Of a stretch of 64,000 nt of DNA, positions 12,761 to 23,394 are shown one piece after another (position 1 is the stretch's first letter; the number at the start of each line of letters is the position of its first letter). This stretch comes from Ophioderma brevispina (taxonomy: Eukaryota > Echinodermata > Ophiuroidea > Amphilepidida > Ophiodermatidae): assembly GCA_023653785.1 (NCBI GenBank), contig JAMKCH010043925.1, positions 1-64,000 of the forward strand, read 5' to 3'. The position numbers were made by a program, and so were the translations under genes. The notes beneath the pieces were generated by a model. The model worked only from the letters and a program-made list of their open reading frames with translations. It ran no database searches and had not been told where the DNA came from.

Positions 12761-13242
12761 AAGGCACTATCTGTTATTTTCCTCCCTTTTTGATGCATAC
12801 CAATTTACATTTCAAATTGATAAATTATATCCATATAAAGTCATTTCAATCGGAGCAGGCCATGTCATTTATAAAACATCATACATAATCCAGATAATGT
12901 AATTCTTACAGTTCGTAATACGGTGGGCCGCCAATGACTGCCTCGGTGAGGCGATGTTTTCCCAATGCATCATGGGAAAAATTCCACATCTAGAGCCCGC
13001 GTAATACAAACATTACACAGGAACACATCACTGGTCATTTAATTTGTCCAATATAATGGTCGGTTGCATGCGGATACACACTAATATGGCTATTTACAAT
13101 AAATAAACCCTTTGATGTCTTTTGATCAAACAAACTCTTTCGTTGAGCAGTTTCAACATAATAACCACACCACTTGCGTGATAATCCAATGGAAGTTGGA
13201 CGGCGGGTCGACCCTTGCGGTCAACAAATGGACTGGTAAAGG
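12761..13242. other. Spacer with a small imperfect inverted repeat
   Basis: Around 12,911-13,006, 'gtaatacggtgggc' and 'gcccgcgtaatac' form imperfect inverted ends, with internal palindromes 'gcctcggtgaggc' and 'ttttcccaatgcatcatgggaaaa'. This may be a decayed MITE. Nothing coding is seen. Confidence 0.4.
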
Positions 13243-13246
13243 TTAA

Positions 13247-13581
13247 AGGGGCATTTCGTGATCCACAGTCTCGTCCCCCGACTTACCTACAAAAGTTGAG
13301 ATTTTCATATCATCTGATCCGTTAGCCTTACTAATCCATGTGTACCTAATCTTATGTGCAAATTCAGTCATATCTGTAAGTAATTCGCAATTATGTATTT
13401 TCTGTCCATAAACGGACAGAAATTACAGACAGTGGCCTATGGGACAGTGGAAAACAAACAATTGCTCATAACACAAAACTGCAAGATTGGGATCAACTCA
13501 AATTTTGTTAACAATCTTTTCTGAAGGATATCTAGTGAACAATGGATAAAACAGAAGGTGCTGGAATCATGAAATGCACCT
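13247..13581. mobile_element. 335-bp TTAA-flanked non-autonomous transposon
   Basis: Bounded by TTAA at 13,243-13,246 and 13,582-13,585. The left end reads AGGGGCATTTCGTGATCC and the right end is the complement of AGGTGCATTTCATGATTCC. TTAA duplications occur in the Kolobok and piggyBac superfamilies; termini starting AGG fit Kolobok better. A hairpin 'tttctgtcc..ggacagaaa' lies at 13,398-13,421. The 125-codon minus-strand frame overlapping its right part looks like chance. Confidence 0.75.
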
Positions 13582-13585
13582 TTAA

Positions 13586-14104
13586 CTGCTGGTGGCACAC
13601 CGTACTGCGAATTGCGAGAATTACGACAGCGTTGACCATTCATATAGCTATGCATGCATATTGTTCTGACTATCATGCTAATGTGTCCATACACTATACT
13701 TTGATTACCATTAAATAAATGGGAATGGTTTGTTTTAATCCTTCTACTTGTAAAAGAAAACCAAATATACTCAAACATTTGCACAGAATCACGCGACAAG
13801 CAAAATATACACATTGCGTCTCTTTCAATGTCCTCTCACCTACATTATTGCATATCAGTTTGCACTGTCTGATGAAGGCCCACCTATTTAGTGGTAATCA
13901 AAGTATATCTCATCCCCATTATCATGAATGGCAGATTTGGGCTTTCTATGATTCATTTTTACTATTTACAGTTTATTACGAGAACATGCATGCAGGCTTG
14001 TTCCAAGATACCAATACCAGGTTTTTATAAATTTTATTTCAATCTGGTCAAGAAAATCACTGACATTGGTGGCTTTAAATAAGAAAATTAACATGTGATA
14101 GTGG
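13586..14104. other. Intergenic, no supported feature
   Basis: AT-rich spacer. Overlapping frames on both strands show no domain. Confidence 0.4.
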
Positions 14105-14148
14105 TTACATGGCATTCTGGAAGACAACATCACATGTTACTATACTAG

Positions 14149-14550
14149 ATTCCACTGCTGTCTGGACTAGCTCTTATTTATGTGAAGGTATTGAAAGAGC
14201 AACACAGGAGCTACATCCAAGGCCAGTTCTGTGTACAGTTGAGTGCAAATCAATGATTATAATTGTGACCCTATATTACCTATCTGAAATAATGCTTGAG
14301 GTCCAATGACCTTTGGCACTTGCCTCAAAGGCTAAACAGTCACTATGAGCTAGTAAAATCTCAATTCCCTTGGCACAGTTCAGTAGCTTTCATTCACCAA
14401 TGTATTTAGAAAATACACCCCCTGGTTTTTGGTATAATCATGATACCCAGATCACACAAAGTAAGTTCATGTCAATGTATGTACTAGTACAATCCACTGA
14501 ACTATGTCCTTAGTGGATGAGCACATTGTAACTCATAGTGAGTGGTGAAT
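14149..14550 (+). repeat. Dispersed repeat family A, copy 2
   Basis: Same family as 10,082-10,470. It lies inside repeat D, and the flanks 'tatactag' and 'ctagtata' are complementary. The longest frame is not conserved with copy 1, so it is not coding. Confidence 0.7.
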
Positions 14551-14555
14551 CAGGT

Positions 14556-14747
14556 ATTAGTTTTGCCAACACCACGTTTTAACCACCCATTTGGCTACTT
14601 TTGAACATAAAAAAGTGCATCCTAAGTTCTATTTTCAGCGGTCAGATAGCGGCAATTTTTTGTCCCATGGAAACCAATGGTTAAGGTAAATATTGGGCTA
14701 CTTTTTGCAATCTAGTGCCGCACCTAACGAAATTGTTGTTGGCAACA
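14556..14747. mobile_element. Candidate short element with GTTGGCAACACTG end
   Basis: The right end reads GTTGGCAACACTG and the left side has TTTTGCCAACACC, a loose inverted pair. A similar 'ccactgttgccaac' occurs near 59,691. It could be part of the family A insertion rather than a separate element. Confidence 0.3.
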
Positions 14748-14841
14748 CTGTCTAGTATACTGTCTCTTATTCCATGCAGAAAATGAGACTATCTTCTGCC
14801 ATGCTAGCTAACATGTGATTGAAATCAAAATGCCATGTTAA

Positions 14842-15199
14842 AGGTGCAACAAGAGATTTCACATAAGAGGTGTCCCTAAAAAGTTTTTTTTTTTTTAATT
14901 TATTGAAATGAAGTATTATTAGCTTTTCAAAATTAAAAATATCCCCATCTGAAAGGATAAAGCTGAGAAATGTTTCTTTGGTACAAAAATTGTGAAATAT
15001 CTAATTTCATATAGGAGCAAATACAAAATTCAGCCTATGTTTTCTATTGAAATATAAGCAAATCAAAATTGCCTTTTTCCTCTCTTTTCAGACATTCCTG
15101 TAGCCAAATACAAGGTAAGAAATCTATTGAGTGTCTAATCTATATGAAATTACTATTATGACATAATATTTGGTTGCCACAAAATCTCTCATTGCACCT
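14842..15199 (+). mobile_element. 358-bp TTAA element, family T2, intact copy
   Basis: Flanked by TTAA at 14,838-14,841 and 15,200-15,203. The left end is AGGTGCAACAAGAGATTT and the right end is the complement of AGGTGCAATGAGAGATTT. Two more copies lie inverted at 17,692-18,472 and 19,743-20,531. It contains an exon-like segment (see 15,092-15,114). No transposase frame is present. Kolobok- or piggyBac-type is inferred from the TTAA. Confidence 0.85.
15092..15114 (+). other. Exon-like 23-nt cassette inside the T2 element
   Basis: A pyrimidine-rich tract ending in 'ctcttttcag' is followed by 23 nt and then 'gtaaga', a near-consensus donor. The donor region 'aaggtaagaaatc' is kept in the 19.7-20.5 kb copy and nearly kept in the 17.7-18.5 kb copy. 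Whether it is ever spliced is unknown. Confidence 0.4.
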
Positions 15200-15335
15200 T
15201 TAATTATCAGGCAAAACTATCTGGATTGGTGGATAGAATATATGCAGTAATACAGGGTAAAAGGAAATGTGAAAGTCTGATAAATCTCATTAAATATAAA
15301 GCACTCTACAGACCTTGATGACCCTGATGATGAGC

Positions 15336-16640
15336 TGCTCTTGTTAGGTTATTTTTAACTAAACATTTACACCTCCGGGAGGACTCCAGTCAGTGGTATG
15401 AAATAATGTTACGTCTGAACGCATGTTATTTCCCTCCCCAGGGAAAAAAACTCTGCATGTAATAAATTATGCAAAGAGAAATGACCAACATGATATTCAA
15501 CTGTACAAACCTGGAGTCCCTAGAGACAGGACATAATGCAATTTACCGCCATTAGCTAATGATACACACTAAAATTGCTACGTTAATTTTCAAATAGTTA
15601 CGGTCTGTAGAAAATACTTCCCGTTTTTCAAGGGATTCTTTCCTCGGTGTAGCTTGAATGATTTTAGTCTACCAGTGTGTCCCTGACATTAAGAGGTGTA
15701 GTTGAAAAAAAGAGAGACCTTGCCTGGGGTTTCTCATGAAATATCTATGAGGAAAATAATTGGTATAAGGAGATGATAGAGAGGTATTACTGTAAGCTAG
15801 CTATTCATGAGTCAAGTATATCGCTATTTTGGGGATGGATCATGCATAATTAAACTGTGGTCTACGCAAGCTAGGTCTTAATTTGCAGTAAATGGCACAT
15901 TTCTGGCGTATATGTGAAAGTACAAAGTTACTTGCATTGCATAAGCATTGCGTGCAAATAATGGCTACTGATTGCTATACTTAATGGCAGGGAGGCTTTA
16001 AAAGCCACTTTTCCGTCAACGTAGATATCCAATTCTGATCGCTTTTGTGAAAATGACTTTCCTTTACATATATGCGTGACATGCTCCCACTAAACACGGA
16101 GTGAGTTCAGTTTTTGAGATTTCAAGATTTTGATGCAGCATGAAGAAAAATAGAGCATTCCCAGAACGTGTCACCTGACATCCCAGTTTTCAAATGGTGC
16201 ACATAAACATGAAACATTTGACCTCTGGGTGAACTTTAACCCTGGATGACCTCACTTTGATTTGCTTTTATGCTCACCTGATACATAAGGTTATTTTCAC
16301 CGAGTTTCAGCTGAGTAAGACAACTTGAAAAAATTTGCAAATGAACTCATTATCATGACAAATATGCAAATAAGGTCAAATAGTAAGGGTCAACAACATG
16401 TTTCTACTGTATTAAATATAAAGTTAATTGGTTAATGTGCACAAGATTAGCAAGTCCAATAACACAGGGTTGACATTTTTACCACACAGTCATCTGCCAC
16501 GCACACTACAAAAGTAATCGCCATGTGCCAACCTGTAGATGACACAACAAGAAATTGAGTAATAAATGACACTAAAATCAATGTCATAACATAGAGAATT
16601 TTCAAAATCTAATACCACAGGGGTATTTGATCATTTGTTT
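15336..16640. other. Intergenic, no supported feature
   Basis: About 1.3 kb of AT-rich sequence with no recognisable gene or repeat boundary. Confidence 0.4.
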
Positions 16641-16644
16641 TTAA

Positions 16645-17325
16645 GGGGTTTGACGTGTTAGTGACTACTCGATAGAATTTTCCAGAATTCACATATATGA
16701 TATTTACAATGGGGCTGATTAAGAATCTGCATGATATAAAAAATGGGAGTCACCGACTTTTGTTTTTGAGCTATAGCCAAAACAAAAAGGTATGTTGTCG
16801 CTTTTTAAACCACGCAAGTCTATGGGAAAAATAAAAAATTTGACGTTTAGATCACCTACAAAATAAAAACTACTAGATCAAATTTTTTTAAATTTCTAAT
16901 TATGTTGAGGTCCCAATGTTGTTCTTCACAATTTTGAAATAAAAAGCAGGGGTCACTGACTTACTTTTTCCATTAAATACCTAAACCAACTCAAATTTGA
17001 GTCTTTTTAACAATTTGGGCTCCACGTTGGGCCGCAAGAGAAGTTTCGCGGCACATTTGGTAGCAGCAAAGCAGTGAACGCTTGCATAAAGGAGGTGCAC
17101 CTGAACGTGGGCGTAGGGATGCGCGACTGACGTGATTGTTTTGTTTTTTTTAATTCTTTGCACGAATAAATGCAAACGAAAAGCACAGAGAGCCACTGGT
17201 ATCTGTGCGTGGAACCTTCGCACAGCCAAAATGCAAATTCTTTCTTTGTCGCCGGCAGTGGGTGCTAAAATGAATGCTCAAAGCTCAAAAACAGCATTGA
17301 GCGTAAACAGTCACAGGTCAAACCC
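16645..17325. mobile_element. 681-bp TTAA-flanked non-autonomous transposon
   Basis: TTAA at 16,641-16,644 and 17,326-17,329. The left end is GGGGTTTGACGTGTTAGTGACT and the right end is the complement of GGGTTTGACCTGTGACTG. Overlapping frames of 82 and 65 codons on opposite strands near the right side are unlikely to be genes. No other copy is seen in this window. Confidence 0.7.
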
Positions 17326-17329
17326 TTAA

Positions 17330-17691
17330 AGCAACAGCCATAATCAAATAATTTTGTGAGGAGTATATAAGGGGTAAGTTAACTTAAAATGGTAACTATT
17401 GATTACATAATTCTGTTTCAATTTGAGTTCGTATGACGATCAACTAAAAATATCTCCGACTTGTTCCATCAGGAACATACAAGTGCTAGATACACAGGGG
17501 ACGTGACCCCTAAATACATATCCTTCTTCAGTTGAAATGAATGGGCACAAGTAGAAAGTTACAATCAATGAAAAAAAAAAGAAATTTGCAAAAAGCTTCT
17601 TCCATTACTGGGGAAATAAATGGTTAAGTACTGATACCTTTACAAAAATATCTTTAAAATCAAAATTGACCAAGCAAGCTTGAGGTTTTAA
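17330..17691. other. Spacer, no supported feature
   Basis: AT-rich spacer between two TTAA elements, with an oligo-A run near 17,570. Confidence 0.4.
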
Positions 17692-18472
17692 AGTGCAACG
17701 AAAGCAGGGCCGTAGCCAGGGGGGTGCGATGCACCCCCAAAAATGACAAAGGTACGCTTTATGGATGTTGAAGTCCGCCTTGCCATGTTTGAAGGGTCCG
17801 TATTGTCAAGTAAAATGTTGCGGTTGCTAAAAATTATGGTTTTTTAAGGGTTGTGGTTATGTTACGAATGACTAATGACCTAAGCAGCTTGTAACAATTG
17901 CATTACGCGTTAGTGGTGTTAGTATAATGTTTCTCAATGTATGACGATGTCATGTTACAATTCTCCCCCCCCCTTCAGAATTGGAGCCGAAGATGAAAAA
18001 TTTTGGGTCAAACCGGCGAGCGCAGCGAGCCGAAAAAAAAATTTGGTACGCCAAAAGGTCCGCTTCTGGCAACTCCGGCACCCCCCCCACCATAAATTCC
18101 TGGCTACGGGCCTGAACGAGAATTTCAAGTCGTCTATATTTTCTTGGTGATATGTAGTGATTTCAATAGATTAGCATGCTCAATAGATTCCTACCTTGTA
18201 TTTGGTCACAGAAATAATTTAAAATGACAACAAAAGGTGATTGTATATGCTTATATTTCAATAGAAAACATAGGCCTGAATTTGTAATTTGCTCCATATA
18301 CGAAATTAGAATTTCACCAATTTTTGTTCCAAAGAAGAAGAAACAGTTCTCAGCTTAATCTTACAGATGCGGTTACATTTCTGATATTAAGCTTTACATT
18401 AGTCCCAAAATCAGAATTTTCACATTTTTTTGGGACACCTGTTACATATTTGAAATCTCTTGTTGCCCACCT
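17692..18472 (-). mobile_element. TTAA element, family T2, split by a nested insertion
   Basis: TTAA at 17,688-17,691 and 18,473-18,476. Removing the nested 17,705-18,114 element and one 8-bp duplication leaves about 363 bp, close to the 358-bp intact copy at 14,842-15,199. It is inverted relative to that copy. The left terminus is interrupted only 13 bases in. Confidence 0.8.
17705..18114. mobile_element. 410-bp hAT-like MITE nested in a T2 element
   Basis: The ends are CAGGGCCGTAGCCAGG and its near-complement CCTGGCTACGGGCCTG. Eight-base flanks AACGAAAG (17,697-17,704) and AACGAGAA (18,115-18,122) match at six of eight positions. CAG-type ends with an 8-bp duplication suggest hAT. The interior contains 'gcgagcgcagcgagcc' and C-runs. 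The 69-codon frame inside just reads the repeat. Confidence 0.75.
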
Positions 18473-18476
18473 TTAA

Positions 18477-18899
18477 GGAAATTATGTTTCAAGATTTTTG
18501 TTCAAGCTCAGTTGACTTACATTATAAAATATATGTACATACAGCACAAATTCCCGAAAAAAAATAATACCAATTTGATGTAAAAATTAACCAAAATAGA
18601 GCATTTTATTTTTGCTTTTTTGACATACGCAAGGAAAAGGAAACGGGCGGATTTTTCGCCATGCGTCATTGATCCGAAAGCGCCAATTTTGCTCTCCTTG
18701 TGACGTCAAAGGGATGACCAAAACATCGTGTTGACGCGAATTGGGTATTTTTTTTGTCATTGCTTGAACCACTTGTTATGGATGGATTAATGAAAGTATA
18801 ATAAACATTTGAAAATAAGTTACAGAATGACATTATTTTGTTTCATTTAGTTGTGGTTTTAATTTTATTTGATATAAAAACACATCGATCGCAGTTCCA
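18477..18899. other. Intergenic, no supported feature
   Basis: AT-rich. The minus-strand frame of about 60 codons at 18,587-18,772 is not recognisable. Confidence 0.4.
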
Positions 18900-19090
18900 A
18901 CAGGGGGGGGGGGCTGTTTAGGACACGACCTGCTCGATTTGGAAATTGGGGATTTCCAAACGGTAATTTGTGGAATCTGCTACGTGCATTTACTATGGTA
19001 GCCTGGGTCTCAGTTTCATTACAACAAAATTCCTGCTTAACCCTATTTCAATACATCTTAGTAATATCATGATACATAAAGGGATCAATG
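18900..19090 (+). repeat. Dispersed repeat E, copy 1
   Basis: Starting at a run of ten G, 'aggacacgacctgctcgattt', 'tttccaaacggtaattt' and 'tttactatggtag' match 62,520-62,690 on the same strand. The element type is unknown. Confidence 0.6.
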
Positions 19091-19738
19091 ATTGACTTCA
19101 AATCGTCGGGGTTAGTGGATTAACCCCGCTCAAAATTGGGATATTTCCATAACGGTCATTTTTAGATTTAACTATTCTGACCAGGCTCGACTTTAGCAAA
19201 TCTGAGTGTAACGCTTCCGATACGCGTAATAGCGCCTCCTACCGTTAAGGTCTTTGAAGGACTAGCACTCGAGTCGCACCCCGGATGTTGATACCGATTT
19301 GAATTCAGGCTATTGCTGTTAGGATGGCTGTCCTACCCCCCTTGCAGTTCAGCCGAATAGGAAAGTGCACACATGCGATTGAATGGTCATCACTTTGACG
19401 TACCATTTGCCTGCGATGTGGATTTGTCGGATCGTTTTCGAGTGACGCTATTGGGCGGAAATTAAGGGCAAAATACTCAACCCAATGTGGAACATTTCAA
19501 CTTAAATTTCGATGTATATGTAATTCTACTTTCTAACGTACGCGTCCCTCCTACCAAATTGTTCCAATTTCAGAATCATTACATATTTCCTTTAAGGAGC
19601 ATGGTCCTAAGTGCACTGAATATTAGTGAATAGTGATGGATGGTGACATTAAGTACTTACCGCTTAAAATCCCAATTGATTTGCAATAATTTACTGGTCT
19701 TATTGCAATGCACTTCTGAGCATGTTAACAGCTTTTAA
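19091..19738. other. Intergenic, no supported feature
   Basis: About 650 bp without a recognisable gene. It is slightly richer in CpG than its surroundings between 19,180 and 19,460. Confidence 0.4.
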
Positions 19739-19742
19739 TTAA

Positions 19743-20531
19743 GGTTGCATGAAGAGATTTCGCGGATCCATATTTTCTGTCATAGTTTGTTTTCATTTGG
19801 ATTAGACAACAAATAGATTTCTTACCTTTAATGGCTACAGAAATGTCTTAAAAGCATAACAACTAGAATTCCGCGGTTCTCGACTTTCGTGCTCGCTATA
19901 TTCAAGAATATAAGCTGTTTTTGGCCGCCCCATGACCTTGACCCTGGCACTGACCTTTGATCGCATCAACATATGATGGATCGCATGGTGCACCTATGAC
20001 AAAAGTTTGGTTCCAATTGAACTTCAAGTTTTCAATGTAGATCAATTTTACATTTTAAGCCCATTTTTCAACTTGACCTCACATGACCTTTGACCTTTCA
20101 ACATGACCTTTGACCTCATCAACATATGAGGGATCCCATTGTGCACCTATGACAGAAGTTTGGTTCCAATTGAAGTTAAACTTTTCAATTGAGGTCAATT
20201 TTAAAAAAACTTAACAATTTGTGACACACACATACACACACACATCCACACATACACACGCACAACGGATTGCTAAGTGGTCCTGCCAGCTATAGCTGGC
20301 GGCCCACAAAAAGGTGATTTCATATGCTTATACTTCAATATAAAACATAGGCTGAATTTCCAATTTGCTCTTATAGGAAATTAGAAATTTCACAATTTTC
20401 TACCAAAGAAATAATTCTCAGCTTAATCCTTTCATATGGGGTTATTTTTGATAGAAAGCTTTAACATCAGTGCAAAAATCAGAATTTTCACATTTTTCAG
20501 TTACAACTTATGTGAAATCTCTTGTTGCACC
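19743..20531 (-). mobile_element. TTAA element, family T2, second copy split by a nested insertion
   Basis: TTAA at 19,739-19,742 and 20,532-20,535. The outer parts match the intact T2 copy in inverse orientation. About 446 bp (19,861-20,306) are inserted at the position corresponding to the segment next to the exon-like cassette. Confidence 0.75.
19861..20306 (+). mobile_element. Nested 'tgacctttgacct' element with hairpin 3' end
   Basis: Begins 'aactagaattccgcgg' and ends after the perfect palindrome GCCAGCTATAGCTGGC at 20,285-20,300. It contains two diverged units with 'gacctttgacctcatcaacatatga' and 'cacctatgac.(a)aagtttggttcc', then a CA-rich stretch (20,222-20,265). The 27.0-27.3 kb region has the same units and a similar end ('aagtgatcc' before a hairpin). 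There is no clear target duplication. A Helitron-like or other non-autonomous class is possible but unproven. Confidence 0.55.
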
Positions 20532-20535
20532 TTAA

Positions 20536-20841
20536 AGGTGCTCCATCTGATTACATTGTATATTTTTCTGTGTTTCGGAAGAAAGGCCATCACGAACACC
20601 TTAATTCAATTTTTTCCCCAATCCGACATACTGGATTAATGTGAGTGGTATATTACATGTATAACATAACAAAAGCCCATGGGTTACCCATATTTTAGCT
20701 TGCAGCATTATAATGGAAAAGAATCCAGCCAAAATATTTTGCACAGGAGGTGAGAAAAATACAAGCTTTCTAATGATACCAAAATCTCAGGTTTGATGGA
20801 GTGAGTCGTGGGGTCGAGGCTGAGGAATGGGTAGTGCCTCT
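20536..20841. mobile_element. Candidate TTAA element abutting the previous one
   Basis: Shares the TTAA at 20,532-20,535 and ends at TTAA 20,842-20,845, with ends AGGTGCTCC and the complement of AGAGGCAC. The terminal match is weak. Its right half ('gagaaaaata.(a)agcttt', 'ccaaaatctca') resembles 22,900-23,036, which also ends in CCCCCTTTAA. Confidence 0.4.
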
Positions 20842-21049
20842 TTAAAGATGACCATGTACTCTACTGACCCGTTTACAGTCCCACCCTTGTTGAAGCTAGC
20901 AATACCTTACAATTTTTTGGGTGGGATAAAGCTTGAATCTTACCCAAATCTGGCATCGAGAATGTCTTGGTCTACAGTACCACACATACGGCCTTTGTGA
21001 CTTCCAAATTTAGAACCTTTTACAAGTTACAGTTTTCTAATGGTGTGGT

Positions 21050-21118
21050 ACAATGTACTTGGTTTATCCTTGTAAGAGCGCTATATAAATGCCTGCATTA
21101 TTATTACTATTATTATAC
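21050..21118 (+). mobile_element. SINE 3' tail remnant
   Basis: 'gtaagagcgctatataaatgcc' followed by ATT repeats has the form of the 3' tails common in animal SINEs. No tRNA-like head is visible upstream, so it is truncated. Confidence 0.45.
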
Positions 21119-21322
21119 ACGGGTCAGTATATGGTCAGTATATACTTTCATAATCTGTCATTTTCAATACATGCCATCTTCACCTGATCATTTTTTGGTA
21201 ATGGACAGCTGTTAGCACATTTTGCATGCATAATTACAATCACTACAACAAAGTTTGTATCATGTATCATTTATCTATCTACATGCATCTTGAATACTGT
21301 TAAACTATACAATGGCTAGGCA

Positions 21323-22463
21323 TTAATCTGAGAACAGTGGTTCCATATTCTCCACATCCGAGTCCGTCAAGGGTGCATCAACAGACTTCGCAGGGTTGCT
21401 AGTATCGGTACCCGCATCCACACCCCTGTCAGACTTAGCCGGGCTGCTAGTATCGGTACCCACATCCACACCCCTCTCGTTACCAGGGGACGCGCTGAGT
21501 GCTTCGGCAAACCCGACTCTGCGTTCGTCCCCGTGCTGCGGCGACTCTTCCGCCCCTGAAGCAATTGCGTTTTTCCTCATATCCATGGCCATAGCGGCCA
21601 TCTCTTCTAGTGTAACATTAGAGGAGCTGCGTTTGTGAGTTTTTCCTCCCGTCTCAGTGGGGACCGCTAGCTCACTCTGGCTGCCCTCATAACACTTATC
21701 ACTCATGTCCTGCATCTCAGTAGGGGATAATGGTCTTTGATTGCTGACCTGCTCTACTTGTGCACTAGATCCCTTTGATTCATCAGTTGCTACCTGTTGG
21801 TTTGAATCAATTTCCGTTACCCCTTCTTTGTGAGTTTCAACCACTTCCCTCGAATCCCTACCTAATTCCCTACTAGTGTAATTACTTTGTTGGCAATAAT
21901 TCATCTCCCTCCGCTAAATCTTTGCATTTACTGTTTGTTTGTTCGCTTCCCTCAATGGGTTCAATGTCCTTGTCTAAGTTTGAGCTTTCATCAAGATGAA
22001 CTACATCAATACTGGGTATGTTCTGTGCCTCAGTGACACTTAGCACGCCCTCATCCCTCACGTTGTGTATTTGCTCAACTTCGCTGGAAACGCCAACCAT
22101 CGCCTGCAATTTCTTGTGTGACCACTGCAAACGTTTTTGCAAACTTCCCTCATCTTTGCCGTCAGTGGCTTCTGGGCCCGATTCATCATCTACAGTTACG
22201 TTACCAACCTTAACTTGGGCGGTTTCCTCGACAGACGTCTCAACCACATCTTGAGATCGTATCTCGCCAGGGCTCGTCTCAAGTTTCATTTCTTCAATGT
22301 CCCACTTCCTCTTTTCGTCATCCTCTGTGTCATTCCTGTCTTCCTCCAGCTTCTCCTCGGTTCTTGTATCCCCGTCTAGAGGAACACGCCAAAGTCTTAG
22401 CCCACTGTGGTCTCTGGTTTCTACATGCCTCAGCATACGATGATCAAAATGCTGAATAGAAAG
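21323..22463 (-). CDS. Terminal exon of an unrecognised host gene, with one frameshift
   Basis: Two abutting minus-strand frames, 22,463 to about 21,882 and 21,904 to 21,323, encode about 190 and 193 residues. Both are rich in Glu, Ser, Thr and Asp and poor in hydrophobic residues, so I read them as one disordered C-terminal tail broken by a one-base indel within 21,882-21,921. The exon begins right after 'ttctgttttgctcacag', a strong acceptor. Its start reads LSIQHFDHRMLRHVETRDHS and its end EPLFSD. The region is richer in CpG than its AT-rich flanks, as expected for coding sequence. RRVGF in the second half matches the RVxF-type docking motif for protein phosphatase 1, a weak hint only. The earlier frame continues upstream of the acceptor as hydrophobic residues, which I take for intron. 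I do not recognise the family. The frameshift may be a sequence error or may mark a pseudogene. No upstream exon was found. Confidence 0.6.
21391..21484 (-). repeat. 48-bp in-frame coding repeat, two units
   Basis: Within the exon, units of 16 residues (GVDVGTDTSSPAKSDR and GVDAGTDTSNPAKS) follow each other. The DNA units start at 21,398 and 21,446. A period that is a multiple of three, with mostly conservative changes, supports this frame being translated. Confidence 0.7.
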
Positions 22464-22486
22464 CTGTGAGCAAAACAGAAAAAAAT
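22464..22486 (-). promoter_or_regulatory. Splice acceptor of the terminal exon
   Basis: On the minus strand a T-rich tract, 'ttttttctgttttgctcacag', ends in AG at 22,465-22,464, directly before the codon CTT that opens the exon. It is the best acceptor seen in the window next to a long open frame. Confidence 0.6.
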
Positions 22487-23394
22487 AATACAACTGCATA
22501 ACTAACATAGCATAACTATACAAATTATTTTTGCACCACTTCCAAATGCAAAAGTTAACTAGCACAATCAGTGACCCAGGATGAGCCAACCCCTACTTGA
22601 CCTTTGATCTCTTTTGCAAAACCATCCCTAGTAGGCTCCTTGACCCACCAATGTTCCTGTGCAAGTTCCATTAAAAAAAAACACTGCACAGTTTCCAAGG
22701 ATCAAAACTAGATGCACAAAATTATAATATTAAATGTCCAATTTTTTCATACCATGTTTTTCACTTCACATTGTGTCATATCACCAAAAACACTATATTC
22801 CCATTTTTTTTAGCTAAATTGCTCCGGTAGTTTGATGTTTGAAGCAAAATGTGTAATGCAATGGCCCGTATATCGGTATATGTGGTTGACCATGTAGCTA
22901 TTAATTCTTTGTTCGTAACAATTTCTCAAACCTAAAATTTTACTGGGGTTGAGAAAAATATGAGCTTTCTTCTATTTACCAAAATCTCAATTTTGATGCG
23001 GTGCAGTAGAGGATGAAGTTGTCAATCAGGTCACTCCCCCTTTAATGTATCTAAATTTTTTATACAAACTCTGTAGTTCACAACAAATTCTAAAAGTAGA
23101 CTGCAGTGTGAAATTTTCTCTTTGTACTACATTTTCAAAGTCACCAGGTTGAATGATGGTTGGAATGAGGCTAAATGTATTTTAGTGTACCTGTAATATA
23201 AATGACATAATTAGTGCAATAAAAGGCATGACATGTTTGCAAGGTAGATATATTAGGCAGCCTACCAACTCAACAGATCTCAAGCACCACATTAAATTTG
23301 TATTGAACATCAAATTACTGGTCTATTGACTGGACAGTAATATTTCAAGTGTGACAGGCAGCACTTGAGTACCTTCAGGCTACCAAGAAAAAGG
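22487..23394. other. Probable intron or intergenic sequence
   Basis: Upstream of the terminal exon on the minus strand, so it should include intron. At about 22,900-23,036 it has similarity to 20,740-20,841 and ends at a CCCCCTTTAA motif, perhaps another decayed TTAA element. No further exon was recognised. Confidence 0.4.

Larger units (their letters stand above)
14105..15335 (+). repeat. Dispersed repeat D, copy carrying two insertions
   Basis: Segments 14,105-14,148, 14,747-14,837 and 15,204-15,335 align in order with 12,480-12,760. Between them sit a family A copy (from 14,149) and a TTAA element (14,842-15,199). The interrupted and uninterrupted copies together fix the insertion points. 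Confidence 0.65.

Noticed and set aside
13437..13814. 125-codon minus-strand frame
   Set aside because: It overlaps the end of a TTAA element, is rich in Cys, His and Ser without any pattern, and has no splice or start support.
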